Shown piece by piece: positions 24,300-33,076 of a stretch of DNA of 64,000 bases; position 1 is the first letter of the stretch; each line of letters opens with the position of its first letter. The notes beneath the pieces are model-generated. The model had not been told where the DNA came from. It saw nothing but the letters and a program-made list of their open reading frames with translations, and made no database searches. Origin of the DNA: CBDFHC01 sp965247585 (GTDB lineage: Bacteria; Chloroflexota; Dehalococcoidia; Lucifugimonadales; GCA-2712585); contig CBDFHC010000004.1 in the NCBI GenBank assembly GCA_965247585.1, positions 124,001-188,000 of the forward strand, written 5' to 3'. Position numbers and translations under genes: made by a program.

Positions 24300-24602
24300 C
24301 CTCTCCACGCCCGACCCAGATTCCTCGTTCCTGAAGGACGGACTCGGAATCGATCATGTTGGCGTCCAGCACCAGGGAGGATGAAAAAGAGTGGCGGCTA
24401 TCATCCATGGTGACCGGTATAACTACTGCAAAGGATTGCAAATCACAGGCTGGTGGTTCCCACCGTCCCGCCCCTGAAGGTTCAAGAAACGAATTTCTGA
24501 GGGACACCCTCAGACTCCCGCCAGAAGGGGCCGTCCCCTCTGGACTTCCCCTTGGTAGGCGCAAGTAGAGTAGGGACGGTGCTATTTCCATAGGAATGAC
24601 AT
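24300..24602 (+). repeat. Composite B-A repeat, about 300 bp
   Basis: It is closely similar to 15583-15887: a B-type start (CCCAGATTCCTCGTTCCTGA), the GGATGAAAAAGAGTGGCGGC module, GGTTCCCACC module, hairpin 1 CTGAGGG-ACA-CCCTCAG (24498-24514), hairpin 2 CCAGAAGGGG/CCCCTCTGG and the CTTGGTAGG...ATGACATG tail. Confidence 0.85.
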
Positions 24603-24841
24603 GCCATATAAGGATGCTCCGCCGTCGATGGAGGCGGGACGAGACTGTATATTGGGGGAATCGCCCATGCCGGTTGCGAGGGGCAGAACCGGGGATGAGT
24701 GTCCAAGGTTGGTGATAAGGAGTGGACGCGAAGGCGAGACATGTTATACAAGGATGCTCTATCGGCGATGGAGTAACGTGACCGTAGCAATGGAGGCGGG
24801 CCGAAGCTGTATTTTGGACAACAAAACTGAGGAGACGCGCG
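24603..24841. repeat. Local imperfect duplication upstream of the cupin gene
   Basis: Two partly matching blocks, 24612-24660 and 24752-24825, both carry AAGGATGCTC, CGATGGAG and GGAGGCGGG..GA.GCTGTAT. The second sits directly before the cupin ribosome site. No coding potential is recognised. Confidence 0.5.
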
Positions 24842-25186
24842 ATGTTACAGATAGTAAGGGTCTACACAGGAGACGACGGGGAGTCGCATTTCGAGAGCTT
24901 GACGCCGGACCAGTTCGCGGAGATAGCCAACAACGTGGGTGAGGGGGATATAAATGTGTTGCGGCGGGAATCGCCGTCGTTTTCGGACTACCACAACGCG
25001 CCCCGGCGGCAGTATGTGGTGAACATGATGGGAACGGCGGAGTTCGAGGTGGCGGACGGCACGGTGGTCCGGATGCTGCCCGGGGACGTGCTGGTGGCGG
25101 AGGACCTGACGGGCCACGGCCACATAGCCCGGAGCGTTGGTGACGAGTCTCGGGTCTCGCTGGCCATTCCGCTGGCGGAGGGGTAG
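24842..25186 (+). CDS. Small cupin-like protein
   Basis: The 114-residue protein follows GAGGAG at good spacing. The first part (FESLTPDQFAEIAN) is a short helix region; residues 45-110 look like a single cupin barrel: YHNAPRRQYVVNMMGTAEFE, DGTVVRMLPGDVLVAEDLTGHGH, then a final strand. The two histidine clusters (YHN and GHGH) and the G-D-V-L turn match cupin motifs 1 and 2, though the classical Glu is shifted. Similar small cupins bind a metal and act on, or sense, small organic acids. Function is unassigned. It converges on the DUF1445 gene. Confidence 0.7.
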   Translation: MLQIVRVYTGDDGESHFESLTPDQFAEIANNVGEGDINVLRRESPSFSDYHNAPRRQYVVNMMGTAEFEVADGTVVRMLPGDVLVAEDLTGHGHIARSVGDESRVSLAIPLAEG

Positions 25187-25235
25187 GGGCTGACGGTCAA
25201 TGCGTTGTGGAGAACGGGCCGGGGTTTGGGTTAGC

Positions 25236-26039
25236 TCAAAGGATGGCCTGGTGCTCCGATGGGATGTCACCGATGAACATGTGACCTGGGTAGTGTGTGA
25301 TCATCAGCTCCGGCTTGCTGGCCTGGGCGACCACCTGGGGGGTGACACCGCAGGCCCAGAACACCGGCGTTTCGCCGGGGAGGGGTAGGACGCCCCTCCC
25401 CCATTCCTGCTGAGAAAGGTCATCTATGCCGATGGCCGAAGGGTCGCCGACGTGGACCGGCGCGCCGTGGTGGGTGGGGAATCGGGAGGTGGCCTGGATG
25501 GCTTTGGGAACCTGGTGCGTGGGGATGGGACGCATGCTGACGACCATGGGACCGTGGAGGCGGCCGGCGGGGACTGTGGGGATGTTGGTGACGTAGACGC
25601 TGGAGCCGAGGCCCTCCTGCTCCCGCCAACGGGGATAGATGCCGGCGTTCTCCAGCACACCCTCGAAGGTGCCGCTGCAGCCGAAGAGGAAGGTGACCAG
25701 GTCGTCGCGCCAGTACTTGCTGATGTCGGCGGGCTCGTCCACCGGCTCACCGTGGACGAAGACGCGGTAGCGGGGGAGGTCGGTGCGTATGTCGGCGCCG
25801 TTGGCCAGGGATTTGACGATGGGGTCGCCGGGCTCCAGCACCTCCAGCACGGGACAGGGTTTAGGGTTGCGCTGGCAGAAGAGTAAGAAATCGAATGCCA
25901 GGTCTTTGGGGACGATGCAGAGGTTGGCGTTGACATAGCCAACGCAGATGCCGGCGGTGCGTTGGGTCCACAAGCCTTCCCGAAAGATGGCGCGGGCCTG
26001 GGCGGGGAGGGTGGGCATCTCCTGGCGGGTGAGTAACAT
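25236..26039 (-). CDS. Putative hydro-lyase, DUF1445 (D-glutamate cyclase-like) family
   Basis: The 267-residue protein matches DUF1445 over its full length: an N-terminal ARAIFREGLWTQRTAGICVG, then YVNANLCIVPKDLAFDFLLF, CQRNPKPCPVLEV, DIRTDLPRYRVF, FLFGCSGTFE, HGPMVVSMRPIP, TSRFPTHHGAPVHVG and VFWACGVTPQ. The conserved Cys, His and Asp cluster is intact. Relatives convert D-glutamate to 5-oxoproline or hydrate related acids. ATG 26039 follows AGGAG; the longer frame to 26069 is not needed. It is a single gene, convergent with the cupin gene. Confidence 0.9.
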   Translation of the reverse strand: MLLTRQEMPTLPAQARAIFREGLWTQRTAGICVGYVNANLCIVPKDLAFDFLLFCQRNPKPCPVLEVLEPGDPIVKSLANGADIRTDLPRYRVFVHGEPVDEPADISKYWRDDLVTFLFGCSGTFEGVLENAGIYPRWREQEGLGSSVYVTNIPTVPAGRLHGPMVVSMRPIPTHQVPKAIQATSRFPTHHGAPVHVGDPSAIGIDDLSQQEWGRGVLPLPGETPVFWACGVTPQVVAQASKPELMITHYPGHMFIGDIPSEHQAIL

Positions 26040-26092
26040 ATGGTCGCGCTCCTGGAGGGGATGGGGCAAGGATACAGGAACTGAAGCAAGTT

Positions 26093-26150
26093 TTGAGGGA
26101 CACCCTCAAACTCCCGGCAGAAGGGCGCTACCCCTCTGCACTCGCCGTTT
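26093..26150 (+). repeat. Dispersed double-hairpin repeat, right end, compensatory variant
   Basis: Hairpin 1 is TTGAGGG-ACA-CCCTCAA: both outer bases changed relative to the usual CTGAGGG/CCCTCAG, which keeps the pair. Hairpin 2 is GCAGAAGGG/CCCCTCTGC, imperfect. Confidence 0.85.
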
Positions 26151-26249
26151 AACGGCTCACAAATTTTTTGCCGGTCCTTTTCTTAAGGTGATTAATAGTG
26201 ACAGAGCCTACGCGGACTACGCGACACCATGGAAGTTTGGAAGGCCCGC

Positions 26250-26255
26250 TATAAT
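26250..26255 (+). promoter_or_regulatory. Candidate -10 element
   Basis: TATAAT within CCCGCTATAATGGGC, 52 bases before the LLM start at 26307. No -35 consensus at the expected distance. Confidence 0.35.
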
Positions 26256-26306
26256 GGGCGAGCTCGGTGTGAGCCATGGCAATATAATTCGAGGCGAGGA
26301 GCTTTC

Positions 26307-27452
26307 ATGATAAAGCACTTCTCCGTGCTGTACGTGGGAACGATTGAATTGGACAACGTGGGTCGTGACGGCACGGCGCCGGAGCAACGGCGGTACGGCA
26401 ACGACCGGCTGATAGAGGCGCTGGATACGGCAACGCAGGTGGCGAAGCTGATGGACGGTTTGGGGTACTACGCGCTGTGGACGGCGGAGCACCACTTCCA
26501 GGTGGAAGGGTACGAATGCATCCCGAACCTGATACTGCTGGGGACGCACCTGGCGGGCAAGACGGAAAGGCTGAAGTTTGGGTGCGCGTTCAACGTGGTG
26601 CCGGCGTGGCACCCGCTGCGGCTGGCGGAGGACTTCGCGATGGCGGACGTGCTGACGGGAGGGCGGATCATCTTCGGGGTGGGCAGAGGCTACCAGACGC
26701 GCGAGGTGGAGACCTTCGGGGCGCCAATATTAGACAACGACGCGAACCGGGAGCTGTTCCAGGAGCAGATGGAGATCATCTTCAAGGCGTTCCGGGAGGA
26801 GTCGTTTTCGCACGAGGGAAAGCACTACCGGATACCGGCGGACGTCCCGTTCAGGGGAGGGGAGGTGAAGGAGATTACGCTGGTGCCGCGGCCGGTGAGC
26901 CAGCCGGTAGAGATTTGGCAGCCGATCTCCAGCGGGCGGACGATTGACTTCATGGCGAAGCATGGGATCAAGAGCATGGTGGACCTGACGGGGGAGAAGC
27001 TGGTGGAGGTGCTGTTCCGACATTACCGGGAAGCAGCGTCGAAGTACGGCCGGGAACTGTTGCCGGGGGAGGACATGGCGCTGGGGGTGGGATTCTATAT
27101 AGCGGAGACGCAGGAAGAGGCGATAGAGCGAGTGCGCCCGTACCACGACGAACGGTACAAGTGGTTCGCACCGTTTGGCTTTGTACGGTACGCGGACGAG
27201 GAGGGAAGGCCGTGGGGGACGCCGGGGGCACCGGCGAGGGAGCCGTTCATTGAAGACGGGGTGGCGCAGAAGGCGTGGATTTGCGGGCCGTCAGAGGGAT
27301 TTGTGGAGTTTTTAAAGGAGACGGAGCGGCAATACCCTGGACTGGAGCATATTGTGTTGCACTGGGCGGAAGGGATGCCGAGGGAGGAGTTCATGGAGCA
27401 GCTAAGACGGTTCGCACGCGAGGTGATGCCAGAGTTTGCGGGGAGAGAGTGA
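26307..27452 (+). CDS. LLM class flavin-dependent oxidoreductase (bacterial luciferase-like)
   Basis: The 381-residue protein starts at ATG 26307 after GAGGAG; the open frame to 26229 has no site. Features: LGYYALWTAEHHFQVEGYE near residue 55 (W-x-A-E-H-H), LKFGCAFNVVPAWHPLRLAED, LTGGRIIFGVGRGYQTREVE near 120, VPRPVSQPVEIWQPISSGRT near 200, and a long C-terminal part with PYHDERYKWFAPFGF. It belongs to the FMN-type branch with 18913 rather than the F420 branch. It probably hydroxylates or cleaves a carbon-heteroatom bond of an organic substrate. It lies divergent from the DUF1445 gene and appears monocistronic. Confidence 0.88.
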   Translation: MIKHFSVLYVGTIELDNVGRDGTAPEQRRYGNDRLIEALDTATQVAKLMDGLGYYALWTAEHHFQVEGYECIPNLILLGTHLAGKTERLKFGCAFNVVPAWHPLRLAEDFAMADVLTGGRIIFGVGRGYQTREVETFGAPILDNDANRELFQEQMEIIFKAFREESFSHEGKHYRIPADVPFRGGEVKEITLVPRPVSQPVEIWQPISSGRTIDFMAKHGIKSMVDLTGEKLVEVLFRHYREAASKYGRELLPGEDMALGVGFYIAETQEEAIERVRPYHDERYKWFAPFGFVRYADEEGRPWGTPGAPAREPFIEDGVAQKAWICGPSEGFVEFLKETERQYPGLEHIVLHWAEGMPREEFMEQLRRFAREVMPEFAGRE

Positions 27453-27493
27453 GTGGGGGAGGAGCAGTCACGGCGACGGGTATCGCCGCCGCG

Positions 27494-27590
27494 GAGGGTT
27501 GCGTATCGCGGGTTGGCGGTTCCTACCATCCCGCCCAGGAAGGTTTTATGTTTACTACTGAGAGACACCCTCAGACTCCCGGCAGAGAGT
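27494..27590 (+). repeat. Dispersed double-hairpin repeat, truncated at hairpin 2
   Basis: GGTTGGCGGTTCCTACCATC module, CCCGCCCAGGAAGGTTTTAT, hairpin 1 CTGAGAG-ACA-CCCTCAG (27558-27574), then GGCAGAGAG where hairpin 2 breaks off. Confidence 0.8.
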
Positions 27591-27604
27591 TTGTGAATAA
27601 ATTG

Positions 27605-27775
27605 ACGTGGCACAGCCGTATCGGGCACAGGGGTTGGATGTGCTCTCCCCTCCCTACCAGAATCCTCGATCCTCCCGCACGGACTCGGAATGACATGACT
27701 TGTGCGGACGCTCAACATGCGACAACATGGCGCTGGAAATACTGACGAAGTCAAAAATTCACAACCTCAGAGGGG
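27605..27775 (+). repeat. Type B dispersed repeat
   Basis: TCCTCGATCCTCCCGCACGG, ACTCGGAATGACATGACTTG and the right extension GACAACATGGCGCTGG, shared with 17289-17580 and 38380-38580. Confidence 0.8.
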
Positions 27776-27835
27776 GTTGTCCCCCCAGAAAGTTTTTGAG
27801 TTGGAAAAACAGTGCTATTTTCTGTACAACCAAGC

Positions 27836-27975
27836 ATGCCGGTTGGGACCGGTACCACCAGGGATGAAGATCAATGGCTGGTGATACAAGTTGGCGCGAG
27901 GGTGGAGCATGCTCTCCCACCGCACCCAGATTCTTCGATCTTCACGGGCCGACTCAGGATGACATGACATTTTAG
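27836..27975 (+). repeat. Type B dispersed repeat with CCGGTTGGGACCGG module
   Basis: CCGGTTGGGACCGGTACCAC module (related to 31718 and 53028), then CACCCAGATTCTTCGATCTT and GACTCAGGATGACATG. The rest of the 27453-28063 gap has no recognisable gene. Confidence 0.7.
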
Positions 27976-28063
27976 TAAGGCCAAATAGCGATGTAGTAAC
28001 GTGGATGGGGTGCAATTTTGGGGAGAATCCTGCCAGACGAAGATAAAACTTAGGGAGAAAGAC

Positions 28064-29224
28064 ATGGTAGCGTCCTTTGTGGAGTCTGTATTCACGGTGA
28101 CTGAGTTTCAGCGGCGGCTGACAAATGTGCGGGCGGCGATGGCGGAGCGAGGGGTTGATGTGGCGCTGATCCACCAGCCGGAGCACATCTACTACCTGAC
28201 GGGGTTCCCCGGTCCAGGGGCGGGCTACGGTATCAACCAGGTGTGCGTGGTGCCGATGGAAGGGGAGCCGATCACAGTGGTGCGGCGGATGGAGGAGGAG
28301 GCGTTTTTGAGGTCGTCGTGGACGAAGGAGCGGGCGAGTTGGAGGGACACGGAGAGCACGACGGATACGCTGAAGCGAGTGCTGGAGGAGCGGGGATTTG
28401 CGGCCAAGCGTCTGGGGGTGGAGTACGACGCGTGGGCGCTGACGCCAGCGCGGTTACACAAGATAGAAGCGGCACTTCCGGAGGCGGAGCTGGTGGACTT
28501 CTCCGACGTTCTACGTTTGCAGCGGCAGCGGAAGTCGGCGGAGGAGATAGGGTATATCCGACGGGCGTGCACCATAGCGGTGAAAGCGATACGAAACGGG
28601 ATGGAAGCGGTGGCGCCGCGGCGAAAAGAAGTGGACGTGCAGAAGGCGATTGTGAACACGTTCCTGGACGAGGGGGCGGACCCGAGGGGATCATTGGCGA
28701 TAGTGACCTCTGGAGGGAACGTGCGGTTCGTGCACGCATCGGCGTCGGCGCGGGTGCTGGAGGCGGGGGACCTGGTGCACATGGAGTTGGCGCCGTCAGT
28801 GCAGAACTATTCGGGGCGGGTGATGCGGGCCACGGCGGTAGGCAGGCCGACGGTTGAGCAGGAACGGATTGCGCTGGCGCTGGAGGAGGCGCAGTCTGAG
28901 GCGCTGGCGCTGATGAAACCCGGGGTGGCGGCGGGGGAGGTGGACCGGGCGCTTCGAGAGAAGGTGGAGAAGGCGGGGATCCGAGGGGACTGGGAGACGC
29001 CGTACGACAATATCACGGGCTACACGCTGGGGATAATCATGGCGCCGTGGTCGTCTGACTTCAGCCGGACGTTCCTGCCGGGGGACGAGTGGGTGTTGGA
29101 GGAGGGGATGGTGTTCCACATGTACACGTTCGCGCAGGGGATATCGTTCAGCGAGACGGTGCTGGTGACGGAGAAGGGACGCGAGCTGCTGACCAAGTTG
29201 GAGAGGAAGCTGTTTGTGAGGTAG
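28064..29224 (+). CDS. M24 (pita-bread) family protein lacking most metal ligands
   Basis: The 386-residue protein has a creatinase-type N-terminal domain (MAERGVDVALIHQPEHIYYL) and a C-terminal pita-bread fold, so it resembles Xaa-Pro aminopeptidases and creatinase. Of the five metal ligands, the first Asp is Glu (HMELAP), the second is Gly (YSGRVMR), the His is Tyr (TGYTLGI), and the first Glu is lost (GMVFHMYTF); only SETVLVTEKG keeps its Glu. This pattern matches metal-free creatinase- and ectoine-hydrolase-like members that hydrolyse C-N bonds, not a peptidase. ATG 28064 follows GGGAG. Substrate unknown. Confidence 0.85.
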   Translation: MVASFVESVFTVTEFQRRLTNVRAAMAERGVDVALIHQPEHIYYLTGFPGPGAGYGINQVCVVPMEGEPITVVRRMEEEAFLRSSWTKERASWRDTESTTDTLKRVLEERGFAAKRLGVEYDAWALTPARLHKIEAALPEAELVDFSDVLRLQRQRKSAEEIGYIRRACTIAVKAIRNGMEAVAPRRKEVDVQKAIVNTFLDEGADPRGSLAIVTSGGNVRFVHASASARVLEAGDLVHMELAPSVQNYSGRVMRATAVGRPTVEQERIALALEEAQSEALALMKPGVAAGEVDRALREKVEKAGIRGDWETPYDNITGYTLGIIMAPWSSDFSRTFLPGDEWVLEEGMVFHMYTFAQGISFSETVLVTEKGRELLTKLERKLFVR

Positions 29225-29237
29225 GGGGAGGGAGAAT

Positions 29238-29290
29238 CTGAGGGACACCCTCAGATTCCCGGCAGGGAACTCAGGTTCCCTGCACTCTCC
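29238..29290 (+). repeat. Dispersed double-hairpin repeat, right end
   Basis: Hairpin 1 at 29238-29254 begins 14 bases after the M24 stop. Hairpin 2 is GCAGGGAACT/GGTTCCCTGC. Confidence 0.85.
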
Positions 29291-29371
29291 GGATTGGCCG
29301 GAGGGCGGCGTCGTGGAGGTCGGTGCGAATTGACAGTGCTTTGGGGCGTGGCTATCTTGGGGGCGCCGGGC

Positions 29372-29385
29372 GGGGGGGGGGGGGG
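29372..29385 (+). repeat. Homopolymeric G14 tract
   Basis: Fourteen consecutive G, 112 bases upstream of the acetyl-CoA synthetase start. It lies in the non-coding leader. It may be a slippage-prone site or an assembly error. Confidence 0.8.
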
Positions 29386-29496
29386 AAACCCGTCGCGGTA
29401 ACGCTGCTAACCGGCGTACGCTTCGGGCGATCCGGGAGGAATGGATTGGATGGTGGGGAAGCGGGTTGGCTTAGCCGAAAGGTTAGAGAGGGATGC

Positions 29497-31401
29497 ATGG
29501 TAGAACAGGGACGGATTGACCATTTGCTGCAGGAGTCCGGGGAGATAGAGCCGCCGCGGAGCCTGGTGGAGCAGGCTACGTTGCAGGACTACGAAGGGGT
29601 GTACCGGCGCTCTGTAGAAGAGCCAGAGGCGTTCTGGGAGGAGGTGGCATTGGAGCTGGAATGGTTCAGTCCCTGGGACCAGGTGTTCCAGTGGGACTAC
29701 CCAAATTTCAAGTGGTTCCTGAACGGAAAGTGCAACATCACGTACAACGCGCTGGACCGGCACCTAAATGGGGTCCGAAAGAACAAGGCAGCGCTGATAT
29801 GGCTGGGGGAGGACGGATCGGAGAGGGTGTTCACCTACGCACGGCTGGCGCAACAGGTGAACCGGCTGGCCAACGGGCTGAAGTCGTTGGGGGTGGGTAA
29901 AGGTGACCGGGTGGTGATTTATATGCCGCTGACGCCGGAGGGGGCGATGGCGATGCTGGCGTGCGCGCGCATCGGCGCAGTGCACAGCGTGGTGTACGCG
30001 GGGTTTAGCGTAGGGTCGCTGCGGAGCCGGATACTGGACGCACAGGCGAAGGTGTTAATCACCGCCGACGCAGGGTATAGAAGGGGGAAACGGATCGACC
30101 TGAAGGGGATTGCCGACGAGGCAGTGGCCGGGCTAGACGTGGTGGAGAAGGTGGTGGTGTGGCGCCGTGAGGATACGAAGCCACCTTTGGGCGAAAGAGA
30201 GGTGGACTTCGACGAGCTGGTGGAAGCCGGGGACATTAACTGCGAGGCGGAGGTGATGGACTCAGAGGACCCGCTTTACGTGCTGTACACGAGCGGGACG
30301 ACTGGGAAGCCGAAAGGGGTGGTGCATGTCCACGGCGGCTATATGGTGGGTACGTATTACCACATGAAGAATTTCTGGGATGTGAAGGACACGGACGTGT
30401 TCTGGTGCATGTCAGATATAGGCTGGGTGGTGGGACACAGCTATATTGTTTACGCGCCGCTGGTGGCGGGGGCGACGACGGTGTTTCGCGAAGGGGCGGT
30501 GGACTACCCGGACCCCGGGGCGTTTTACGACGTGATAGAGAAGCAGGGCGTGAGCGTTATGTTCACGGCGCCCACGGCGGTTCGGATGCTGATGAGATAT
30601 GGAGAGTCTTACGCCAAGGGACGGAACCTGCGCTCGCTGCGGTTTCTCACCTGCGCCGGGGAGCCGCTGAACCCGGAGGCGCTGCGTTGGGCCTACGAGC
30701 ACATCTGCGGCAGCGGGGAGTGGGGGCACATGGTGGACGACTGGTGGCAGACGGAGACGGGCGGTCCGTGCCTGGGAACCACAGCGACGATGACGGTGCG
30801 ACCGGGGAGGGTGGGGAAGCCAATGCCCGGGGCGGTGATGGATATAGTGGACCGAGAGGGCCAACCTATAGAGGAGCCGAACACCGGGGGTCTGCTGGTG
30901 ATAAAGCGCCCGTTCCCCCATTTCTACCGGACGGTGTACGGGGACCCGGAGAGGTACGCCAAGGACTGGAACACGATACCGGGCTACTATTTCACCGGGG
31001 ACGTGGCGCTGCGAGACGCGGACGGCTACTACATGGTGGTGGGCAGAGCGGACGACGTGTTGAACGTGGCGGGGCACCGTATAGGTTCGGCGGAGGTGGA
31101 GAGCGCGTTGGTGTCGCACGGGGCGGTGGCGGAAGCGGCGGTGATAGGGAAGCCTGACGCGATCCGAGGAGAATCGATCAAGGGATTCGTGACGCTGCGG
31201 GTGGGGGAGGAGCCGTCGGAGGCGATGGTGGAGGCGCTGAAGCTGCACGTGCGGCACGAACTGGGGCCGATAGCGGTGCCGTCGGAGATAGAGTTCAAGG
31301 CGGTGCTGCCGAAGACGCGGTCTGGGAAGATAATGCGGCGACTGCTGAAGGCGCAGGAGCTGGGGCTGGACCCGGGGGATATCACGACGCTGGAGGAGTA
31401 G
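29497..31401 (+). CDS. acsA: Acetyl-CoA synthetase / short-chain acyl-CoA ligase
   Basis: The 634-residue AMP-forming ligase starts at ATG 29497 after GAGAGGG. An N-terminal ACAS domain (ALELEWFSPWDQVFQWDYPN) is followed by the adenylate-forming core: LYVLYTSGTTGKPKGVVHVH (P-loop-like A3), VDDWWQTETGG (A5), YYFTGDVALRDADGYY (A7), GRADDVLNVAGHRIGSAEVE (A8) and PKTRSGKIMRRLL, whose lysine is catalytic and the usual target of regulatory acetylation. Length and WWQTETG motif fit acetate or propionate as substrate. It converts acetate, ATP and CoA to acetyl-CoA and would carry two-carbon products of the neighbouring catabolic enzymes into central metabolism. The preference for acetate over propionate is inferred. 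Confidence 0.93.
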   Translation: MVEQGRIDHLLQESGEIEPPRSLVEQATLQDYEGVYRRSVEEPEAFWEEVALELEWFSPWDQVFQWDYPNFKWFLNGKCNITYNALDRHLNGVRKNKAALIWLGEDGSERVFTYARLAQQVNRLANGLKSLGVGKGDRVVIYMPLTPEGAMAMLACARIGAVHSVVYAGFSVGSLRSRILDAQAKVLITADAGYRRGKRIDLKGIADEAVAGLDVVEKVVVWRREDTKPPLGEREVDFDELVEAGDINCEAEVMDSEDPLYVLYTSGTTGKPKGVVHVHGGYMVGTYYHMKNFWDVKDTDVFWCMSDIGWVVGHSYIVYAPLVAGATTVFREGAVDYPDPGAFYDVIEKQGVSVMFTAPTAVRMLMRYGESYAKGRNLRSLRFLTCAGEPLNPEALRWAYEHICGSGEWGHMVDDWWQTETGGPCLGTTATMTVRPGRVGKPMPGAVMDIVDREGQPIEEPNTGGLLVIKRPFPHFYRTVYGDPERYAKDWNTIPGYYFTGDVALRDADGYYMVVGRADDVLNVAGHRIGSAEVESALVSHGAVAEAAVIGKPDAIRGESIKGFVTLRVGEEPSEAMVEALKLHVRHELGPIAVPSEIEFKAVLPKTRSGKIMRRLLKAQELGLDPGDITTLEE

Positions 31402-31474
31402 GGGGGATAATGGCAAAGGGGCTGCGCCCTTCTGGGCTCCCTTTCCGGGGCCAAGCGAGTGGATTGAAGGTTCC

Positions 31475-31637
31475 TAATTTCGAGGCAATCACGCATGGCG
31501 ATGGATGCAGCCGCTACAAAGGACTGATAATCACAGGTTGGTGGTTCCCACCCACCCGCCCCGGATGGTTTTTTATATAGAATTCTAGGGACGCCCTCAA
31601 ACTCCCGGCAGTGAACCCAGGTTCCCTGCATCCTCCT
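31475..31637 (+). repeat. Dispersed double-hairpin repeat, full-length
   Basis: A copy with every module: left end ATTTCGAGGCAATC (31477-31490), ATGGCGATGGATGCAGCCGC, GGTTGGTGGTTCCCACC, a decayed hairpin 1 (CTAGGGACGCCCTCAA) and hairpin 2 (GCAGTGAACC/GGTTCCCTGC), ending CATCCTCCTG. Confidence 0.85.
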
Positions 31638-31771
31638 GTATGGTTAGTGTTGATTGTGCGCCGGGGGCGCCTTTACGAAGGGAGGCGAGCAGCTATTTTT
31701 TGGAGAAGCCTGCTTTCCGGTTGCGACCGGCACAACCGGGGATGAAAAAGAGGATTAGAAGCGGTGATTAG

Positions 31772-33073
31772 ATGACTGACCTGAATTTAGATGGCAACGA
31801 AACGGTGTGCTTCGTTGGGGGCACGCTTATAGACGGGACGGGACGAGACCCGGTGCCCAACGGCACGGTGGTGGTAGAAGCCGGGCGGGTGAAGGTGGCG
31901 GGGGCATCGGGGCAAGTAAACATACCGCGGGACGCAACGGTCATAGACTCCAGCGGGAAGACGGTGATGCCGGGGCTGATTGATTGCCACGTCCACTTGA
32001 TCTACAACCGATATAGGACGCTGGAGGATATAGACCGGCCTTCGTTGGAGGCGGCGATGGTCCACGCAATAAAGAACGCGGAGGCGATTCTGGAGGGCGG
32101 GTTCACCACGGTGCGAGACTGCGGCACGCGAGGGTCGATAGCGGTGGCGGTGAGAGACGGCGTCAACACGGGGGCGCTTAGGGGGCCGAGGATAATGGCC
32201 AGCGGTCCGGCGCTGAGCACCACGGCGGGGCTGACGGACTCGCATCCGGCATGGATGCCCTGCACCATGAGCCTGGGGCACGTGGTGGACGGGCCGTGGG
32301 AGATGGTGAAGGCGGTGCGGCAGCAGATGAAGATGGGGGTAAACAACGTCAAGATAGGTGGGAGCGCGGCGGAGGTGAGCCCGTTCGCCGCCAGCAGGAT
32401 GCCGACGATAACGGAGGAGGAGCTAGGGGCGGCGGTGAATATTGCCCACGACTACGAACGGCGGGTGGCGTTCCACTGCCAGGCGCTGAAGACGGCGAAG
32501 ATTGCGCTTCGTGTCGGAGTGGACACGTTGGAGCACGGGACGCGATTGGACGAAGAGGCGGTCTCGATGTTCAAGGGTAGCAGGACCACGCTGGTGCCCA
32601 CGTTGTGCACGCTATACAGCGTGCTGGAGCTGGCGGAATCGCTAAACCTTATGCCTAAGCAGGTGGAGGAGATGCGAGACCACGAGGGTACGTGGGTGAA
32701 CAGCTTCCGGATGGCGCGGGAGGCCGGGGTGACGATGGCGCTGGGGAGCGACGCGGGGAACAGGTACCCGCAGGGGGCAGGAGCGCGGGAGCTGGAGTTC
32801 ATGGTACGGCACGGGATGTCTGAGATGGAAGCGTTGGAGTGTGGGACGAGGACCGCCGCGGAGGCGATTGGGATGGGGGAGGAGGTGGGGACGCTGGAGC
32901 AGGGGAAGCGGGGGGACCTGCTGGTGGTGGACGGGGACCCGATTTCGGACATCAAGGTGTTGCAGGACCGGGCCAGGCTGTGGCTGATCGTAAAGGGGGG
33001 ACGAGGTGTGGGGGGGCAAGGGTTGCCACGGACGGAGGAGCGGTGGCCCAGGACCGAAGCGGCACGGCGTTAG
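31772..33073 (+). CDS. Amidohydrolase family protein (imidazolonepropionase-like)
   Basis: The 433-residue protein carries GLIDCHVHLIYN (HxH), a lysine in NNVKIGGSAAEV (expected carbamylation site), VAFHCQALKTA, TLEHGTRLDEE, and MALGSDAGNRYPQG with the final Asp. An N-terminal beta domain and GKRGDLLVVDGDP complete the composite fold. The C-terminus has a low-complexity Gly/Arg-rich tail (residues 405-433) beyond the usual end. The ribosome site before ATG 31772 is weak. It ends four bases before the LLM start at 33077, so the two form an operon and probably act on one compound: hydrolysis of a C-N bond and flavin-dependent oxidation. Confidence 0.9.
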   Translation: MTDLNLDGNETVCFVGGTLIDGTGRDPVPNGTVVVEAGRVKVAGASGQVNIPRDATVIDSSGKTVMPGLIDCHVHLIYNRYRTLEDIDRPSLEAAMVHAIKNAEAILEGGFTTVRDCGTRGSIAVAVRDGVNTGALRGPRIMASGPALSTTAGLTDSHPAWMPCTMSLGHVVDGPWEMVKAVRQQMKMGVNNVKIGGSAAEVSPFAASRMPTITEEELGAAVNIAHDYERRVAFHCQALKTAKIALRVGVDTLEHGTRLDEEAVSMFKGSRTTLVPTLCTLYSVLELAESLNLMPKQVEEMRDHEGTWVNSFRMAREAGVTMALGSDAGNRYPQGAGARELEFMVRHGMSEMEALECGTRTAAEAIGMGEEVGTLEQGKRGDLLVVDGDPISDIKVLQDRARLWLIVKGGRGVGGQGLPRTEERWPRTEAARR

Positions 33074-33076
33074 GAT

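Noticed and set aside
29323..29496. 58-residue extension of acetyl-CoA synthetase
   Set aside because: It translates the G14 tract and G-rich leader; the ACAS domain and ribosome site fit ATG 29497.
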